Source of the DNA: Clostridium sp.
GTDB lineage: Bacteria; Bacillota; Clostridia; Lachnospirales; Lachnospiraceae
Direction: 5' to 3'
Length of the DNA: 36,815 bases
Assembly (NCBI GenBank): GCA_023664605.1
Contig: JAMPFF010000029.1
Span: forward strand, 1 to 36,815
This document shows, in pieces, positions 1-8,571 of the stretch. Under the pieces are notes generated by a model, which worked only from the letters and a program-made list of their open reading frames with translations, had not been told where the DNA came from and ran no database searches. How positions within the stretch are numbered: position 1 is the stretch's first letter; each line of letters opens with the position of its first letter. The translations under genes were made by a program, and so were the position numbers.

Positions 1-114
1 GTAATGCTCTCTCTTACGAATTTCCTGTTGAATACCAGCTTTTGCACAGCTTCTTTTAAAGCGACGCAATGCACTGTCTAAAGTCTCATTTTCTTTCACG
101 ATTACGTTCGACAT
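1..114 (-). CDS. rpsU: Ribosomal protein S21, N-terminal part (truncated by window edge)
   Basis: Small-subunit ribosomal protein S21. The 38 visible codons read [19 protein letters not shown] and continue with [18 protein letters not shown], the characteristic bacterial S21 N-terminus (basic, with the SALRRFKR core). S21 proteins are usually about 58 residues, so roughly 20 residues lie outside the window. The ATG start is preceded by a strong GGAGG ribosome binding site at about 122-131. The gene diverges from tmcAL and has its own sigma-A-type promoter in the intergenic region. Identification is confident despite the truncation. Confidence 0.93.
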   Translation of the reverse strand, partial: MSNVIVKENETLDSALRRFKRSCAKAGIQQEIRKREHY

Positions 115-209
115 TCCGCACCTGACCTCCCTTCAGTCCCTAACAAGTAACACGACTGATTGGGTTATTTCTTGCACAACTGTGCTGCGTGTATCTACAC
201 ACAATATAA

Positions 210-237
210 ATTATACCACAATCTGGATATGAGTCAA
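210..237 (-). promoter_or_regulatory. Sigma-A-type promoter for rpsU
   Basis: Reading the minus strand, TTGACT (232-237) and TATAAT (210-215) are separated by 16 bases. This is a near-consensus housekeeping promoter placed about 95 bases upstream of the rpsU start. The untranslated leader would therefore be about 85-90 bases. Confidence 0.7.
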
Positions 238-330
238 CTACTATTTTTCATTTGTTTTTCATGGTACACTGGCATAAGAAAACATCCCGGAACCGAAACA
301 AAACAAAAACAGAAAGAAGACGCCGACATT

Positions 331-1569
331 ATGAAAACAACAGGCATCATTGCGGAATATAATCCGTTCCATAACGGACACGCTTACCATATCGCGAAAG
401 CAAAAGAAATGACCGGAGCCGATTACTGCATCGTTATTATGAGCGGAAACTATGTGCAGCGCGGCGCGCCCGCCATCATGGATAAGGGTCTGCGTACACG
501 CGCGGCGCTGATGTGCGGAGCGGATTTGGTCATCGAACTGCCCGTCCACTACGCCGCTGCCAGCGCGGAATACTTTGCTGAGGGCGCCGCCGCCCTTTTA
601 GATAAGCTGGGCGTTGCCGATAGTCTCTGTTTTGGCAGTGAATGCGGCGACTTAAAATCCCTGCTTCGTCTTTCTGATGTTTTATTATCCGAAAATGCGC
701 AGTTAAAATCTCTTATCCGGGAAAATATAAAGGCGGGGTATTCCTATCCGCAGGCAAAAAGCCTCGCGCTTACCGGCGCCTTTCCACAACTTACAGACGA
801 AATTTTACTGATGCAGCAGCCGAATAACATTCTGGGCGTGGAATATCTGAAAGCCCTGAAAAAAAGGAACAGCCGTATCATCCCCTATACGATATCCAGA
901 GAGGGCGGCGGCTATCACGACGCCTCGTTGCAGTCCGTCCACAGTTCCGCGCTTGCCATCCGGAATTTCTTTATGGAAAACGGCGATATTTCCCTGTTAC
1001 AAGAACATATCCCCGCCGCTTCTTATGATGAACTTATACAGGCATACCAAAAATCTTTCCCGGTCTTAGCGGATGATTTTTCCGCCCTGTTGGCCTATAA
1101 GCTGATACAAACGCCGGATGATGACCTTAGCGTCTATTTTGATATTGATAAAGATTTCTCCGATAAGGTAAAAAAACTTTTTTATTCCTATACGGATTTT
1201 ACCTCCTTTTGCGATGCCTTAAAATCCAAAAATATGACTTATACCAGAATTTCCAGAAATCTTCTCCATATCCTGTTAAATATTTATCAGGAAGATATCG
1301 ACAATTTCCGCGCACGGGATTATGTTTTTTACGCCAGAATCCTGGGCTTTAAAAAAGAATCCGCCCCCCTGCTTACGGCAGTCAAAGCAAATTCCTCCAT
1401 CCCGCTTATCTCCAAACTGGCTAACGCCCCTGCCCTGATTTCTTCCCCATACGGACGCAGTATGCTCACACAGGAGATACAGGCGGATGACATATACCGC
1501 ATGGCAATACAGCAAAAATTCCACACTCATCTGCCAAACGAATACCAGCGTCAGATTGTTATTGTTTAA
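331..1569 (+). CDS. tmcAL: tRNA(Met) cytidine acetate ligase (TmcAL/YlbM family)
   Basis: A 412-residue protein of the family that makes N4-acetylcytidine at the wobble position of elongator tRNA-Met from acetate and ATP. The N-terminus MKTTGIIAEYNPFHNGHAYH carries the nucleotidyltransferase HxGH-type motif (HNGH). It is followed by the family-typical stretch MSGNYVQRGAPAIMDK and the segment CGADLVIELPV. Length fits the family (about 400). The frame stays open upstream to 160, but family alignment starts at this ATG and the extra 57 residues look like translated leader, so 331 is the chosen start. The gene is isolated on the plus strand and converges on the acyltransferase gene with only 4 bases between stop codons. 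Confidence 0.9.
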   Translation: MKTTGIIAEYNPFHNGHAYHIAKAKEMTGADYCIVIMSGNYVQRGAPAIMDKGLRTRAALMCGADLVIELPVHYAAASAEYFAEGAAALLDKLGVADSLCFGSECGDLKSLLRLSDVLLSENAQLKSLIRENIKAGYSYPQAKSLALTGAFPQLTDEILLMQQPNNILGVEYLKALKKRNSRIIPYTISREGGGYHDASLQSVHSSALAIRNFFMENGDISLLQEHIPAASYDELIQAYQKSFPVLADDFSALLAYKLIQTPDDDLSVYFDIDKDFSDKVKKLFYSYTDFTSFCDALKSKNMTYTRISRNLLHILLNIYQEDIDNFRARDYVFYARILGFKKESAPLLTAVKANSSIPLISKLANAPALISSPYGRSMLTQEIQADDIYRMAIQQKFHTHLPNEYQRQIVIV

Positions 1570-1573
1570 AATA

Positions 1574-2293
1574 CTACTCTGTCACTTTCTCAATATATTG
1601 TTTGATTCTGTCATGGACGATATCCGAAACCTGTGCGGTCGTCATCCCTTTATATTCCTCATAATAAAGCGGCGGCAGGTAATGTACCTGCGTTCTTACC
1701 GTCTTAATCGACCACTCCTCAAATACCTTATAGGAATCAATCAGAACCACCGGCACAATCGGCGCCCTTGCTTTCATTGCGCTTTTAAAACATCCCGGCT
1801 TAAATTCGCAGACCTTGTTATGGTTATGATAATATCCGCCCTCGGGGAAAATAATATACTTTCTTCCCGCCGCGACTTCTTCCGATACCTGCTGCATCAA
1901 TTTCACGGTCTGGCGCGCATCCTCTATTTTGAGCCGCTTTCCATGCACCAAATCAATAAACTGCGAGGTCAGTATCATATGGGATTTGGCATCATCAATG
2001 ACAATGGCGCACGGCCTATCATGCGTATGGACAATGCCGAGCGCGTCATATTTACCCTGATGGTTCGGAAACATCACATAACCACCCTCTTTCGGTAAAT
2101 TCTCCATACCGTATCCCTGTGTTTTAATATGTCCTGTTTTCATCATCCGCCGTACTGCCAGGCGGGCATAACCATAGCACTGCTCCTCCGTATATTTCTC
2201 CGGATGCTTCGCCATATATGCCATTTTCGGAATCATATAAAGTCTTGGCAGATTGCAGACTATTACCTGTATAAAACGTAACATATAAAACAC
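1574..2293 (-). CDS. Lysophospholipid acyltransferase, PlsC-type (1-acylglycerol-3-phosphate acyltransferase family)
   Basis: A 239-residue membrane-associated acyltransferase expected to acylate lysophosphatidic acid to phosphatidic acid, or a related lysolipid. The HX4D catalytic motif is present as NHQGKYD (H78, D83), and the second family block appears as FPEGG near residue 150. The N-terminus has a hydrophobic stretch (residues 3-25) that could anchor the protein. It follows the cardiolipin synthase gene by 12 bases, so the two probably form a phospholipid pair at the end of a longer operon. The start ATG has a GAAAGAGAG-like site upstream; a second ATG three codons in is possible. Substrate specificity cannot be told from the sequence. 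Confidence 0.85.
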   Translation of the reverse strand: MFYMLRFIQVIVCNLPRLYMIPKMAYMAKHPEKYTEEQCYGYARLAVRRMMKTGHIKTQGYGMENLPKEGGYVMFPNHQGKYDALGIVHTHDRPCAIVIDDAKSHMILTSQFIDLVHGKRLKIEDARQTVKLMQQVSEEVAAGRKYIIFPEGGYYHNHNKVCEFKPGCFKSAMKARAPIVPVVLIDSYKVFEEWSIKTVRTQVHYLPPLYYEEYKGMTTAQVSDIVHDRIKQYIEKVTE

Positions 2294-2305
2294 TCTCTTT
2301 CCATT

Positions 2306-3835
2306 TTACAATAACGGTGAAAACAGTTTTAACACCGGACCCAGCACATTCATCCTCATAAACTTCTTCTTACACCAGTCAAGCGTAATCTCTTCGCAGA
2401 CCGCAAAGGTATCTTCCATATCCTTTTTCAGTTCCATAACCGCATCAGCGCGGTATAAAAAGACGCCGCACTCAAAATGATGATAAAAACTCCGATAATC
2501 GAAATTAATCGTGCCTACAGCTGCTGTCTCGTCGTCGCAAAGCACACATTTGGAATGGATAAATCCGGGCGTATACTGGTATATTTTTACGCCCGCCTCT
2601 ATCAGATTCTGATAATTGGACTGCGTCAGTTTGTAAATCATCTTTTTATCGGGAATGCCCGGCGTGACAATCCGCACGTCTACGCCTCTTTTGGCCGCCA
2701 GTTTCAATGCCGTACATATTTCATTGTCAGTAATCAAATACGGTGTAAATGCGTAAAAATACTTTCTGGCATATCCTATCATATTTAAATAGACATTTTC
2801 CCCGACCGTCTCATCATCAAACGGCGTATCGCCGTAAGGCTGCACATACCCACTTCCCGTTATTTCCCCGTTAAAGCGGTAACGGTATAAACTGTAGTCA
2901 TTATCGGTTTGACGTGAAATATTCCACATTTGGAGGAACATTTCCGTAAAATTCCAGACGGCCTCCCCCTCTATGCGGATGCCGGCATCTTTCCAATAAC
3001 CGTAGACAGTCTCATAATTGATATATTCATCCGCTAAGTTAATGCCGCCGGTATAACCGATTTTACCGTCAATCACCACGATTTTTCTATGGTCTCTGTT
3101 ATTTAAAATAAGCGTCATAAACGGAATCAGTTTATTAAAGGCGACGCATTTGATGCCCTTTTGTTCGATATACTGGTCATAGCCCTTGGGCAGTTTAAAG
3201 ACGCTTCCCACGTCATCATAAATCAGCCTTACTTCTACGCCCTGTTTTACCTTTTTTTCCAGAATCTTTAAAACTTCATCCCACATCACGCCCTCTCCGA
3301 GAATAAAATATTCCAGGAAAATAAAGCGTTCGGCGCTCTCAAGGTCTTGTAACATCTGCTTCCAGTACGGAAGCCCGTCCGGATAATAGATAGTATCGGT
3401 ATGCTCCCATACCGGCGTTTTCGCATAACGGTTCAGATAATTGCTCTGATTCGCCACCGCCGGATTCTCGGCCCGCAGCTTTTCCATAATATCCTCGTTT
3501 TGAGGCATATTATTTCGCATCAGTTCATTCGATAAGCGTATACTATTACGCAGTTTCCGCGGAATAATAACATGTCCAAACGCCAGATATAAAATTCCGC
3601 CAAATAGGGGAAAAGCCAAAATCGGCACAATCCAGGCGAGTTTTACCGCAGGGTTATTCGGTTTCCAGATAAGGTAAAAGACAATGAAAATACTAAGCAC
3701 CCTGAGTACGATAGCAATTTCCACATAATGATTTGCCCACTGAAAAATTTCTAACAGGAAAAAGCCGACCTGCAATAATACAATCAGCGCCGTTATAAAA
3801 ACTCTGTTCAACACAAACTGTAATAATTTTCTCAT
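2306..3835 (-). CDS. cls: Cardiolipin synthase (phospholipase D family)
   Basis: A 509-residue membrane enzyme that condenses two phosphatidylglycerol molecules into cardiolipin. Two N-terminal transmembrane segments (about residues 5-60) are followed by two PLD-type HKD motifs. The first is HRKIVVIDGK with the trailing GYTGG, the second HSKCVLCDD with the trailing GTINFDYRS. Domain order and length match bacterial Cls. The frame can be extended upstream to a TTG at 3868. I prefer the ATG at 3835, because MRKLLQ begins the hydrophobic N-terminus and a GGACAAGGGTG stretch lies just upstream. It lies between a CDF transporter gene and the plsC-type gene. Confidence 0.93.
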   Translation of the reverse strand: MRKLLQFVLNRVFITALIVLLQVGFFLLEIFQWANHYVEIAIVLRVLSIFIVFYLIWKPNNPAVKLAWIVPILAFPLFGGILYLAFGHVIIPRKLRNSIRLSNELMRNNMPQNEDIMEKLRAENPAVANQSNYLNRYAKTPVWEHTDTIYYPDGLPYWKQMLQDLESAERFIFLEYFILGEGVMWDEVLKILEKKVKQGVEVRLIYDDVGSVFKLPKGYDQYIEQKGIKCVAFNKLIPFMTLILNNRDHRKIVVIDGKIGYTGGINLADEYINYETVYGYWKDAGIRIEGEAVWNFTEMFLQMWNISRQTDNDYSLYRYRFNGEITGSGYVQPYGDTPFDDETVGENVYLNMIGYARKYFYAFTPYLITDNEICTALKLAAKRGVDVRIVTPGIPDKKMIYKLTQSNYQNLIEAGVKIYQYTPGFIHSKCVLCDDETAAVGTINFDYRSFYHHFECGVFLYRADAVMELKKDMEDTFAVCEEITLDWCKKKFMRMNVLGPVLKLFSPLL

Positions 3836-3893
3836 ATGCACCCTTGTCCTATTTCTACTATAACACAAAAACGGAAACGACGCAAACGACGCG

Positions 3894-4766
3894 CTATGCG
3901 CGGTACGGATTTACATGCACCATACAGTGCTTGACATCCGGAAAATTCTTTTCTATTTTATGATGCACGCATTCCGCTATGGCATGTGTTTCATTCAAGG
4001 TTCTGTTTCCATCCGCCGCGATTTCAATATCCACATAGATTTTATTGCCAAACAGGCGGGTACGCAGCACATCAATCCCCAGCACGCCGCTTTGCGACTC
4101 TATGACCTGACGCATTTTGTAAATGGTTTCATCATCACATGCCTTATCTACCATTTTATCCACAGCGTCCTTAAATATATCATAGGCAGCTTTCATAATA
4201 AAAATACTGATGACAACGCTTGCCACACTATCAAATACCGGATAACCGATGCGGGAAGCGAAAATACCGAATAACGCGCCGACAGAGGATAAGGAATCCG
4301 AACGGTGATGCCAGGCGTCCGCCATAAGCGCGCCGGAGTTAATTTTTTTGGCCGCCGCCCTTGTATACCAGAACATCCACTCCTTGACCGCTATGGAAAG
4401 AATAGCCGCCGCAAGCGCCAGTATGCCCGGTATGGGAAGCTCTTCATAATGTCCGTCAAGAATCGTCATAAGTCCTTTATAGCCAATGCCGAAACCGGTA
4501 ATGCACAACACTACCGCCAGCACGATGGATGCAACGCATTCCAGCCTTTCGTGGCCGTACTGGTGGTCTCTGTCCGACTTCTTCGCGGACATCTGGACGC
4601 CTATCATAACAATAACCGTACTGAATACGTCCGACGCCGAATGCACCGCATCGGAAATCGTTGCGCCGGAAGACGCCACGATACCTGCTATCAGCTTTAA
4701 TAAGGACAATGCCATATTAACAATGATACTGACAAGCGAAACCCGCATTGCGATTTTCTTTTCCAT
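3894..4766 (-). CDS. Cation diffusion facilitator (CDF) family metal efflux transporter
   Basis: A 290-residue inner-membrane metal/proton antiporter. About six transmembrane segments fill residues 8-200, and a cytoplasmic alpha-beta domain (about 210-290) is typical of CDF proteins. The transport-site residues can be seen as H42-x3-D46 in the second membrane segment and H153-x3-D157 in the fifth. Known CDF patterns make an HD/HD site most consistent with zinc (or cobalt) export rather than manganese; this is inference. The gene follows sbcC by 20 bases with a GGAAAGG binding site. It is probably cotranscribed, although no functional link to SbcCD is evident. Confidence 0.9.
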   Translation of the reverse strand: MEKKIAMRVSLVSIIVNMALSLLKLIAGIVASSGATISDAVHSASDVFSTVIVMIGVQMSAKKSDRDHQYGHERLECVASIVLAVVLCITGFGIGYKGLMTILDGHYEELPIPGILALAAAILSIAVKEWMFWYTRAAAKKINSGALMADAWHHRSDSLSSVGALFGIFASRIGYPVFDSVASVVISIFIMKAAYDIFKDAVDKMVDKACDDETIYKMRQVIESQSGVLGIDVLRTRLFGNKIYVDIEIAADGNRTLNETHAIAECVHHKIEKNFPDVKHCMVHVNPYRA

Positions 4767-4786
4767 ACTTGATAACCTTTCCCTTT

Positions 4787-7111
4787 TTAACTTACAATTC
4801 CGGTATGGCTGCCGCCGCTTTTTTCTTTCGTGACAACAATCTGTTTCTCGATTTTTTCCTGTAAACTTGCCACATGGGAAATAATACCGACCAATCGGTT
4901 CCCCTCGGCAAGCCCCTGCAGCGTATGAATAGCCTGACTTAACGACTCTTCATCCAGATAGCCAAAACCCTCATCCACGAACATCGTATCCAATGAAATA
5001 CCGCCGGAAGCCGATTGTATTTCGTCCGACAATCCAAGCGCCATGGATAAGGAAGCGAGAAAAGCTTCTCCGCCGGATAATGTCTTAACGCTTCTTACCG
5101 TTCCATTATAATGGTCTATGACGTCCAGTTCCAATCCGCTCTGGCTTTTGATATTCTGCGGCGCCTGCGCCCTTTTTAATTCGTACTGCCCGCCGGACAT
5201 CTGCATGAACCTTGTATTGGCCCTGTCTATCATTTTATCAAAATAATCCATCTGCACATACGTTTCCAGCATGATTTTATCCCTGCCGGAAATATTCCCG
5301 TTTACCGTAGCCGCCAGTTCTCCGATATATCCCCACTTTTCCTCTATTTCCTGCAGCTTTTTCCCTTGTTTTTCAATAGCCTGCATCGTTCTTTTATTGG
5401 TCTGTATATGCAGCGTAAGTTCTTTCTGCTTTGTTAGAGCAAGCTGCCTTCTATCCGTTAAATCCTGTCTTTTTGCAAAAAGCGGCTCTGTCTGCGTCTC
5501 CTTTTCTTCTTTCATCTGCCCGGTCAACATCTCCTGCCTGTTTTGATACTTCTGATACTCTTTCTCTTCCTTTTTCCACAGAGCTTCCGCATCGGCAAGT
5601 TCCTTTTTTCTGTGCTGCGTTTCTTTTTCTTTTTCCTGCACGATGTTCTGCGCCTGCTTTTTACCGGTAAAAATAAGCAGGATGCCTTCGCTTTCTTCTT
5701 TATCCGCTTCCGCCGTCATTTGCCGATACTGCTCCGACGCATTTTCCAGTCTTCCTTTCACCGCGCCTGCCTGTTCGCTTGCCTGCCTTGCTTTTAGATT
5801 ACTCTCTTCCCACATTTTCTTGGCTTTTTCCACCGCTTCCTTGGACGGCGCGTTTTTCTTTTGCTGCGCAGGCGCAGGATGCGCCGGAGAACCACAGACC
5901 GGACAGGGCTTCCCATCCTCCAAATGCCCGGCCAAAATCCCCGCCTGTTCATCAAGATAACAGCGTTCCATCTCGTCATATTCCTCTTTGCGGCATCTGT
6001 TGAAAGCCGCCGCCTGCCGGTAGCTTTCTTCACTTTCCCGTACCTGCTCTTGCAGCATTTTTACCTGTTTGGCCATTGCCTCCCGCGCTTCTTTTCTTTC
6101 CAGCAAGACCAAAGAATCCTGATACTGTTTTTGCAGTTTTTCCTTTTCCTCTTCCGCCTTTTGAAATTCCTGCAGCTTCGTCCGATACTCTGTCTGCAAC
6201 GCTTCTATCCGGGGTTGTAACAGGGCAATCTGTTGATTCGTATATTCCAGTTCCTCTTTGCGCTTTTTCTGCTCATTTATCCTGCCGATAATCTGGTTTA
6301 TCTTCTCTAATTCCTTATCCGCCTCGTCTATCTGCTCCTGCAGGCAGGCCGCCTCTTTTTCCTCTTTCTCTGTCTGCACACGGATAAGCTCTGCTATCTC
6401 TGCCGGCGTCATTACCTTTTGATTTTGGCGCACCTCTTCCATGGCCGCCCCGAATTCGTCCTCCGTAGTCAAAACACCGTCAATATACTGCGCGATGCTT
6501 AATCTGACGCTTTCATATTCCGCCCGCAGTTTTCCGCTTTCGGACTTTAACCTCTCCTGCAATGCCTGATATGCTTTCGTATGAAAAATTTCCCTGAAAA
6601 TCTTGCTTCTTTCTTCCGTCTTTGCATATAAAAGCCTTAAAAAATCCCCCTGTGCTATCATGGCAATCTGTGTAAATTGATTTTTGTCCAGTCCGAGCAG
6701 CTTCGTTACCGCCTTTGTCACATCCCTGCTCTTCGTTACCATATGCCCGTCCGGATAAACCAATTCCGCCTCCGCCTTATTCAGCGTATATCCTTCGCCT
6801 TTTTTTAACGGCCTTTGATATTCCGGGTTTCTGGTAATCCGGTACTCTGCGCCGTGATAAGAAAACGTCATTTTCACATAGGTCGGCGTCTCCTTGGCAG
6901 CATATTGGGAACGGAGCATATCCGCCCCTCTTGCCGAGCCGCTTGCCTCCCCGTACAGCGCAAAGACAATGGCGTCAAAAATAGTCGTCTTACCCGCCCC
7001 GGTATCTCCCGTAATCAAATAAAGACCCCTTGTTCCCAATTTACTAAAATCAATGGATTCCTCCCCGGCATACGGGCCAAATGCCGATAAAGTCAATGTA
7101 AGCGGTCTCAT
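4787..7111 (-). CDS. sbcC: SbcC, ATPase subunit of the SbcCD DNA exonuclease
   Basis: A 774-residue SMC/Rad50-type ATPase that works with SbcD to open and degrade hairpin or protein-blocked DNA ends. Walker A is GDTGAGKT (35-42). A zinc hook CPVC lies at 403-406 inside long charged coiled coils. The ABC signature LSGGEAFLASLSMALG and Walker B followed by FVDEGFGYLD are near the C-terminus. The protein is shorter than E. coli SbcC (about 1050), mainly through shorter coiled coils. The start ATG overlaps the sbcD stop in an ATGA arrangement, which indicates translational coupling and decides against the alternative start 15 bases upstream. Confidence 0.95.
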   Translation of the reverse strand: MRPLTLTLSAFGPYAGEESIDFSKLGTRGLYLITGDTGAGKTTIFDAIVFALYGEASGSARGADMLRSQYAAKETPTYVKMTFSYHGAEYRITRNPEYQRPLKKGEGYTLNKAEAELVYPDGHMVTKSRDVTKAVTKLLGLDKNQFTQIAMIAQGDFLRLLYAKTEERSKIFREIFHTKAYQALQERLKSESGKLRAEYESVRLSIAQYIDGVLTTEDEFGAAMEEVRQNQKVMTPAEIAELIRVQTEKEEKEAACLQEQIDEADKELEKINQIIGRINEQKKRKEELEYTNQQIALLQPRIEALQTEYRTKLQEFQKAEEEKEKLQKQYQDSLVLLERKEAREAMAKQVKMLQEQVRESEESYRQAAAFNRCRKEEYDEMERCYLDEQAGILAGHLEDGKPCPVCGSPAHPAPAQQKKNAPSKEAVEKAKKMWEESNLKARQASEQAGAVKGRLENASEQYRQMTAEADKEESEGILLIFTGKKQAQNIVQEKEKETQHRKKELADAEALWKKEEKEYQKYQNRQEMLTGQMKEEKETQTEPLFAKRQDLTDRRQLALTKQKELTLHIQTNKRTMQAIEKQGKKLQEIEEKWGYIGELAATVNGNISGRDKIMLETYVQMDYFDKMIDRANTRFMQMSGGQYELKRAQAPQNIKSQSGLELDVIDHYNGTVRSVKTLSGGEAFLASLSMALGLSDEIQSASGGISLDTMFVDEGFGYLDEESLSQAIHTLQGLAEGNRLVGIISHVASLQEKIEKQIVVTKEKSGGSHTGIVS

Positions 7112-8250
7112 AATTCCATCTCCCACACTTCTCTTATCATATCAGACACATATTTTTCCTGCTTTTTTGACATTTCTTTCTGATTCTGCATCGCAAATAA
7201 TTCTTTTGCATAAGTAAGCGGCGATTTTTGTTCTACTGCCGCCATTTCGCCCGCTTCCATTATATTTTTTACCCTGGCGTTATCATAATCCAGTTTCATC
7301 AGATTCGGATAGATAACCCGCAGCTTGCCGAGCGCGTCAAAAATATCCGTTTCATCCGTCAAGGTAATGGCAACATAATCGTTGGTATTGGTTTTTTCAT
7401 AAAGGCTGCGGCTTGTCAGTTCTTCATAACTTCCCCGGATTTTACGCATATCGTGAAGCGGGGTAAGAGGAATCTCCCTTATCCTGACATCTCCTTTTTC
7501 GCATAACTCGACAACCACCGCCGCTTTTTGATGGGAAACTTCCGAAAAAGAATATTTAAGCGGCGTTCCGGCATAGCGGATTGTCTCCTTTCCCACCCAC
7601 TGCGGTCCGTGGATATGCCCCAATGCCACATAATCAAAATCCGCAAATAAAGAAGCGTCAACATTATCAAGCCCGCCGACCGAAATCTCCTCCGAATCGC
7701 ATCTTTTCGCACCGGTCACAAACTGATGCGCTACCAGAATATTTCTGCGCCCTTTATCTGTTTTTATCCGCTCCATCACAAGCGAAAGCGCCTCCTGATA
7801 GGAGTTGATCTCCTGCGCCTGTTCGGGAAAGACATGCCTTACATACGCAGGTTTGATAAACGGCAATAGATAAATATCTATCATACCATAGGCGTCCTTA
7901 CACGTTACGGGTTTTATATCCCCCTGATATACGCCCGCGACATAAACGCGGCTGTCCGCCAGAATTTCCGCACCAAAAGACAGTCTTTCCACAGAGTCAT
8001 GATTTCCGCCGATTAAAAAAACAGGAATCTTTTTTCCTGCAATCTCCGTCAAAAAGCGGTCAAATAGCTGCACCGCCTCCGTAGACGGAACCGTTTTATC
8101 ATAAATATCCCCGGCAATCAGAATCCCTTCTATCCGCTCGTTATCTATTATGTTGCCAATTTCACCCAGAATATGTTTCTGGTCTTCCAACATGGAAAAA
8201 TCATGCACCCGTTTCCCCAGATGCAAATCCGCCAAATGTAAAAATTTCAT
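7108..8250 (-). CDS. sbcD: SbcD, nuclease subunit of the SbcCD complex
   Basis: A 380-residue calcineurin-like metallophosphoesterase. The phosphoesterase motifs occur in order: DLHLGK, GDIYDK, GGNHDS, VAHQFV and LGHIHGPQ. These supply the two-metal site of an Mre11/SbcD nuclease. It pairs with SbcC in ATP-dependent double-strand end processing. Its stop codon overlaps the sbcC start by four bases. Four bases separate it from the upstream HPr-like gene, so these genes are almost certainly one transcript. Length is normal for the family. Confidence 0.95.
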   Translation of the reverse strand: MKFLHLADLHLGKRVHDFSMLEDQKHILGEIGNIIDNERIEGILIAGDIYDKTVPSTEAVQLFDRFLTEIAGKKIPVFLIGGNHDSVERLSFGAEILADSRVYVAGVYQGDIKPVTCKDAYGMIDIYLLPFIKPAYVRHVFPEQAQEINSYQEALSLVMERIKTDKGRRNILVAHQFVTGAKRCDSEEISVGGLDNVDASLFADFDYVALGHIHGPQWVGKETIRYAGTPLKYSFSEVSHQKAAVVVELCEKGDVRIREIPLTPLHDMRKIRGSYEELTSRSLYEKTNTNDYVAITLTDETDIFDALGKLRVIYPNLMKLDYDNARVKNIMEAGEMAAVEQKSPLTYAKELFAMQNQKEMSKKQEKYVSDMIREVWEMEL

Positions 8251-8254
8251 ACTC

Positions 8255-8491
8255 TTACCTTAAAAGATAGGGCGCAATGGCCTTTTCAATCTCCGATATC
8301 TTTTCATTCGTTTCCAATATCCTAAGTTCCACACGTTCAGACAAATCCATGGAAAAAATACCCATAATCGACTTGGCATCCACCACATACCTGCCGGAAA
8401 CCAAATCAAAATACCCCTCAAAATTGCTGATAACAGAAACAAACCCCTTCACACGCTCAATAGAATTTAAATCCAGCATATAACTTTTCAT
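8255..8491 (-). CDS. HPr-like domain protein lacking the phosphorylatable histidine
   Basis: A 78-residue protein with the HPr fold signature. The segment AKSIMGIFSMDLS (39-51) matches the conserved HPr region around regulatory Ser-46 (here S41). The region where HPr carries the PEP-dependent phosphohistidine (GIHARP) reads instead NSIERVKGF and has no histidine. It therefore cannot serve as a normal phosphotransferase carrier; a regulatory or structural role is inferred. The frame opens at 8575, but the ATG at 8491 has an AAAGGAG site and matches the HPr N-terminus. First gene of the run leading to sbcDC. Confidence 0.75.
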   Translation of the reverse strand: MKSYMLDLNSIERVKGFVSVISNFEGYFDLVSGRYVVDAKSIMGIFSMDLSERVELRILETNEKISEIEKAIAPYLLR

Positions 8492-8537
8492 CTCTTTATC
8501 CGCTCCTTTGTACCATTTTGTAAACACTGTATAGAAC

Positions 8538-8566
8538 ATCTTACACTTTTCTTCGCCAAATGACAA
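8538..8566 (-). promoter_or_regulatory. Sigma-A-type promoter upstream of the HPr-like/sbcDC operon
   Basis: On the minus strand TTGTCA (8561-8566) and TAAGAT (8538-8543) are spaced by 17 bases, about 45 bases before the HPr-like start codon. The -35 lies next to the end of the upstream dehydrogenase gene, so the HPr-sbcD-sbcC run can be transcribed independently. Confidence 0.6.
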
Positions 8567-8571
8567 CATTT

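Noticed and set aside
160-330. N-terminal extension of tmcAL
   Set aside because: It covers the rpsU promoter region and does not resemble family sequence; the conserved start is at 331.
1487-2098. Plus-strand frame of 203 codons after tmcAL
   Set aside because: Lies opposite the acyltransferase gene, whose catalytic motifs are intact; the product resembles no protein family.
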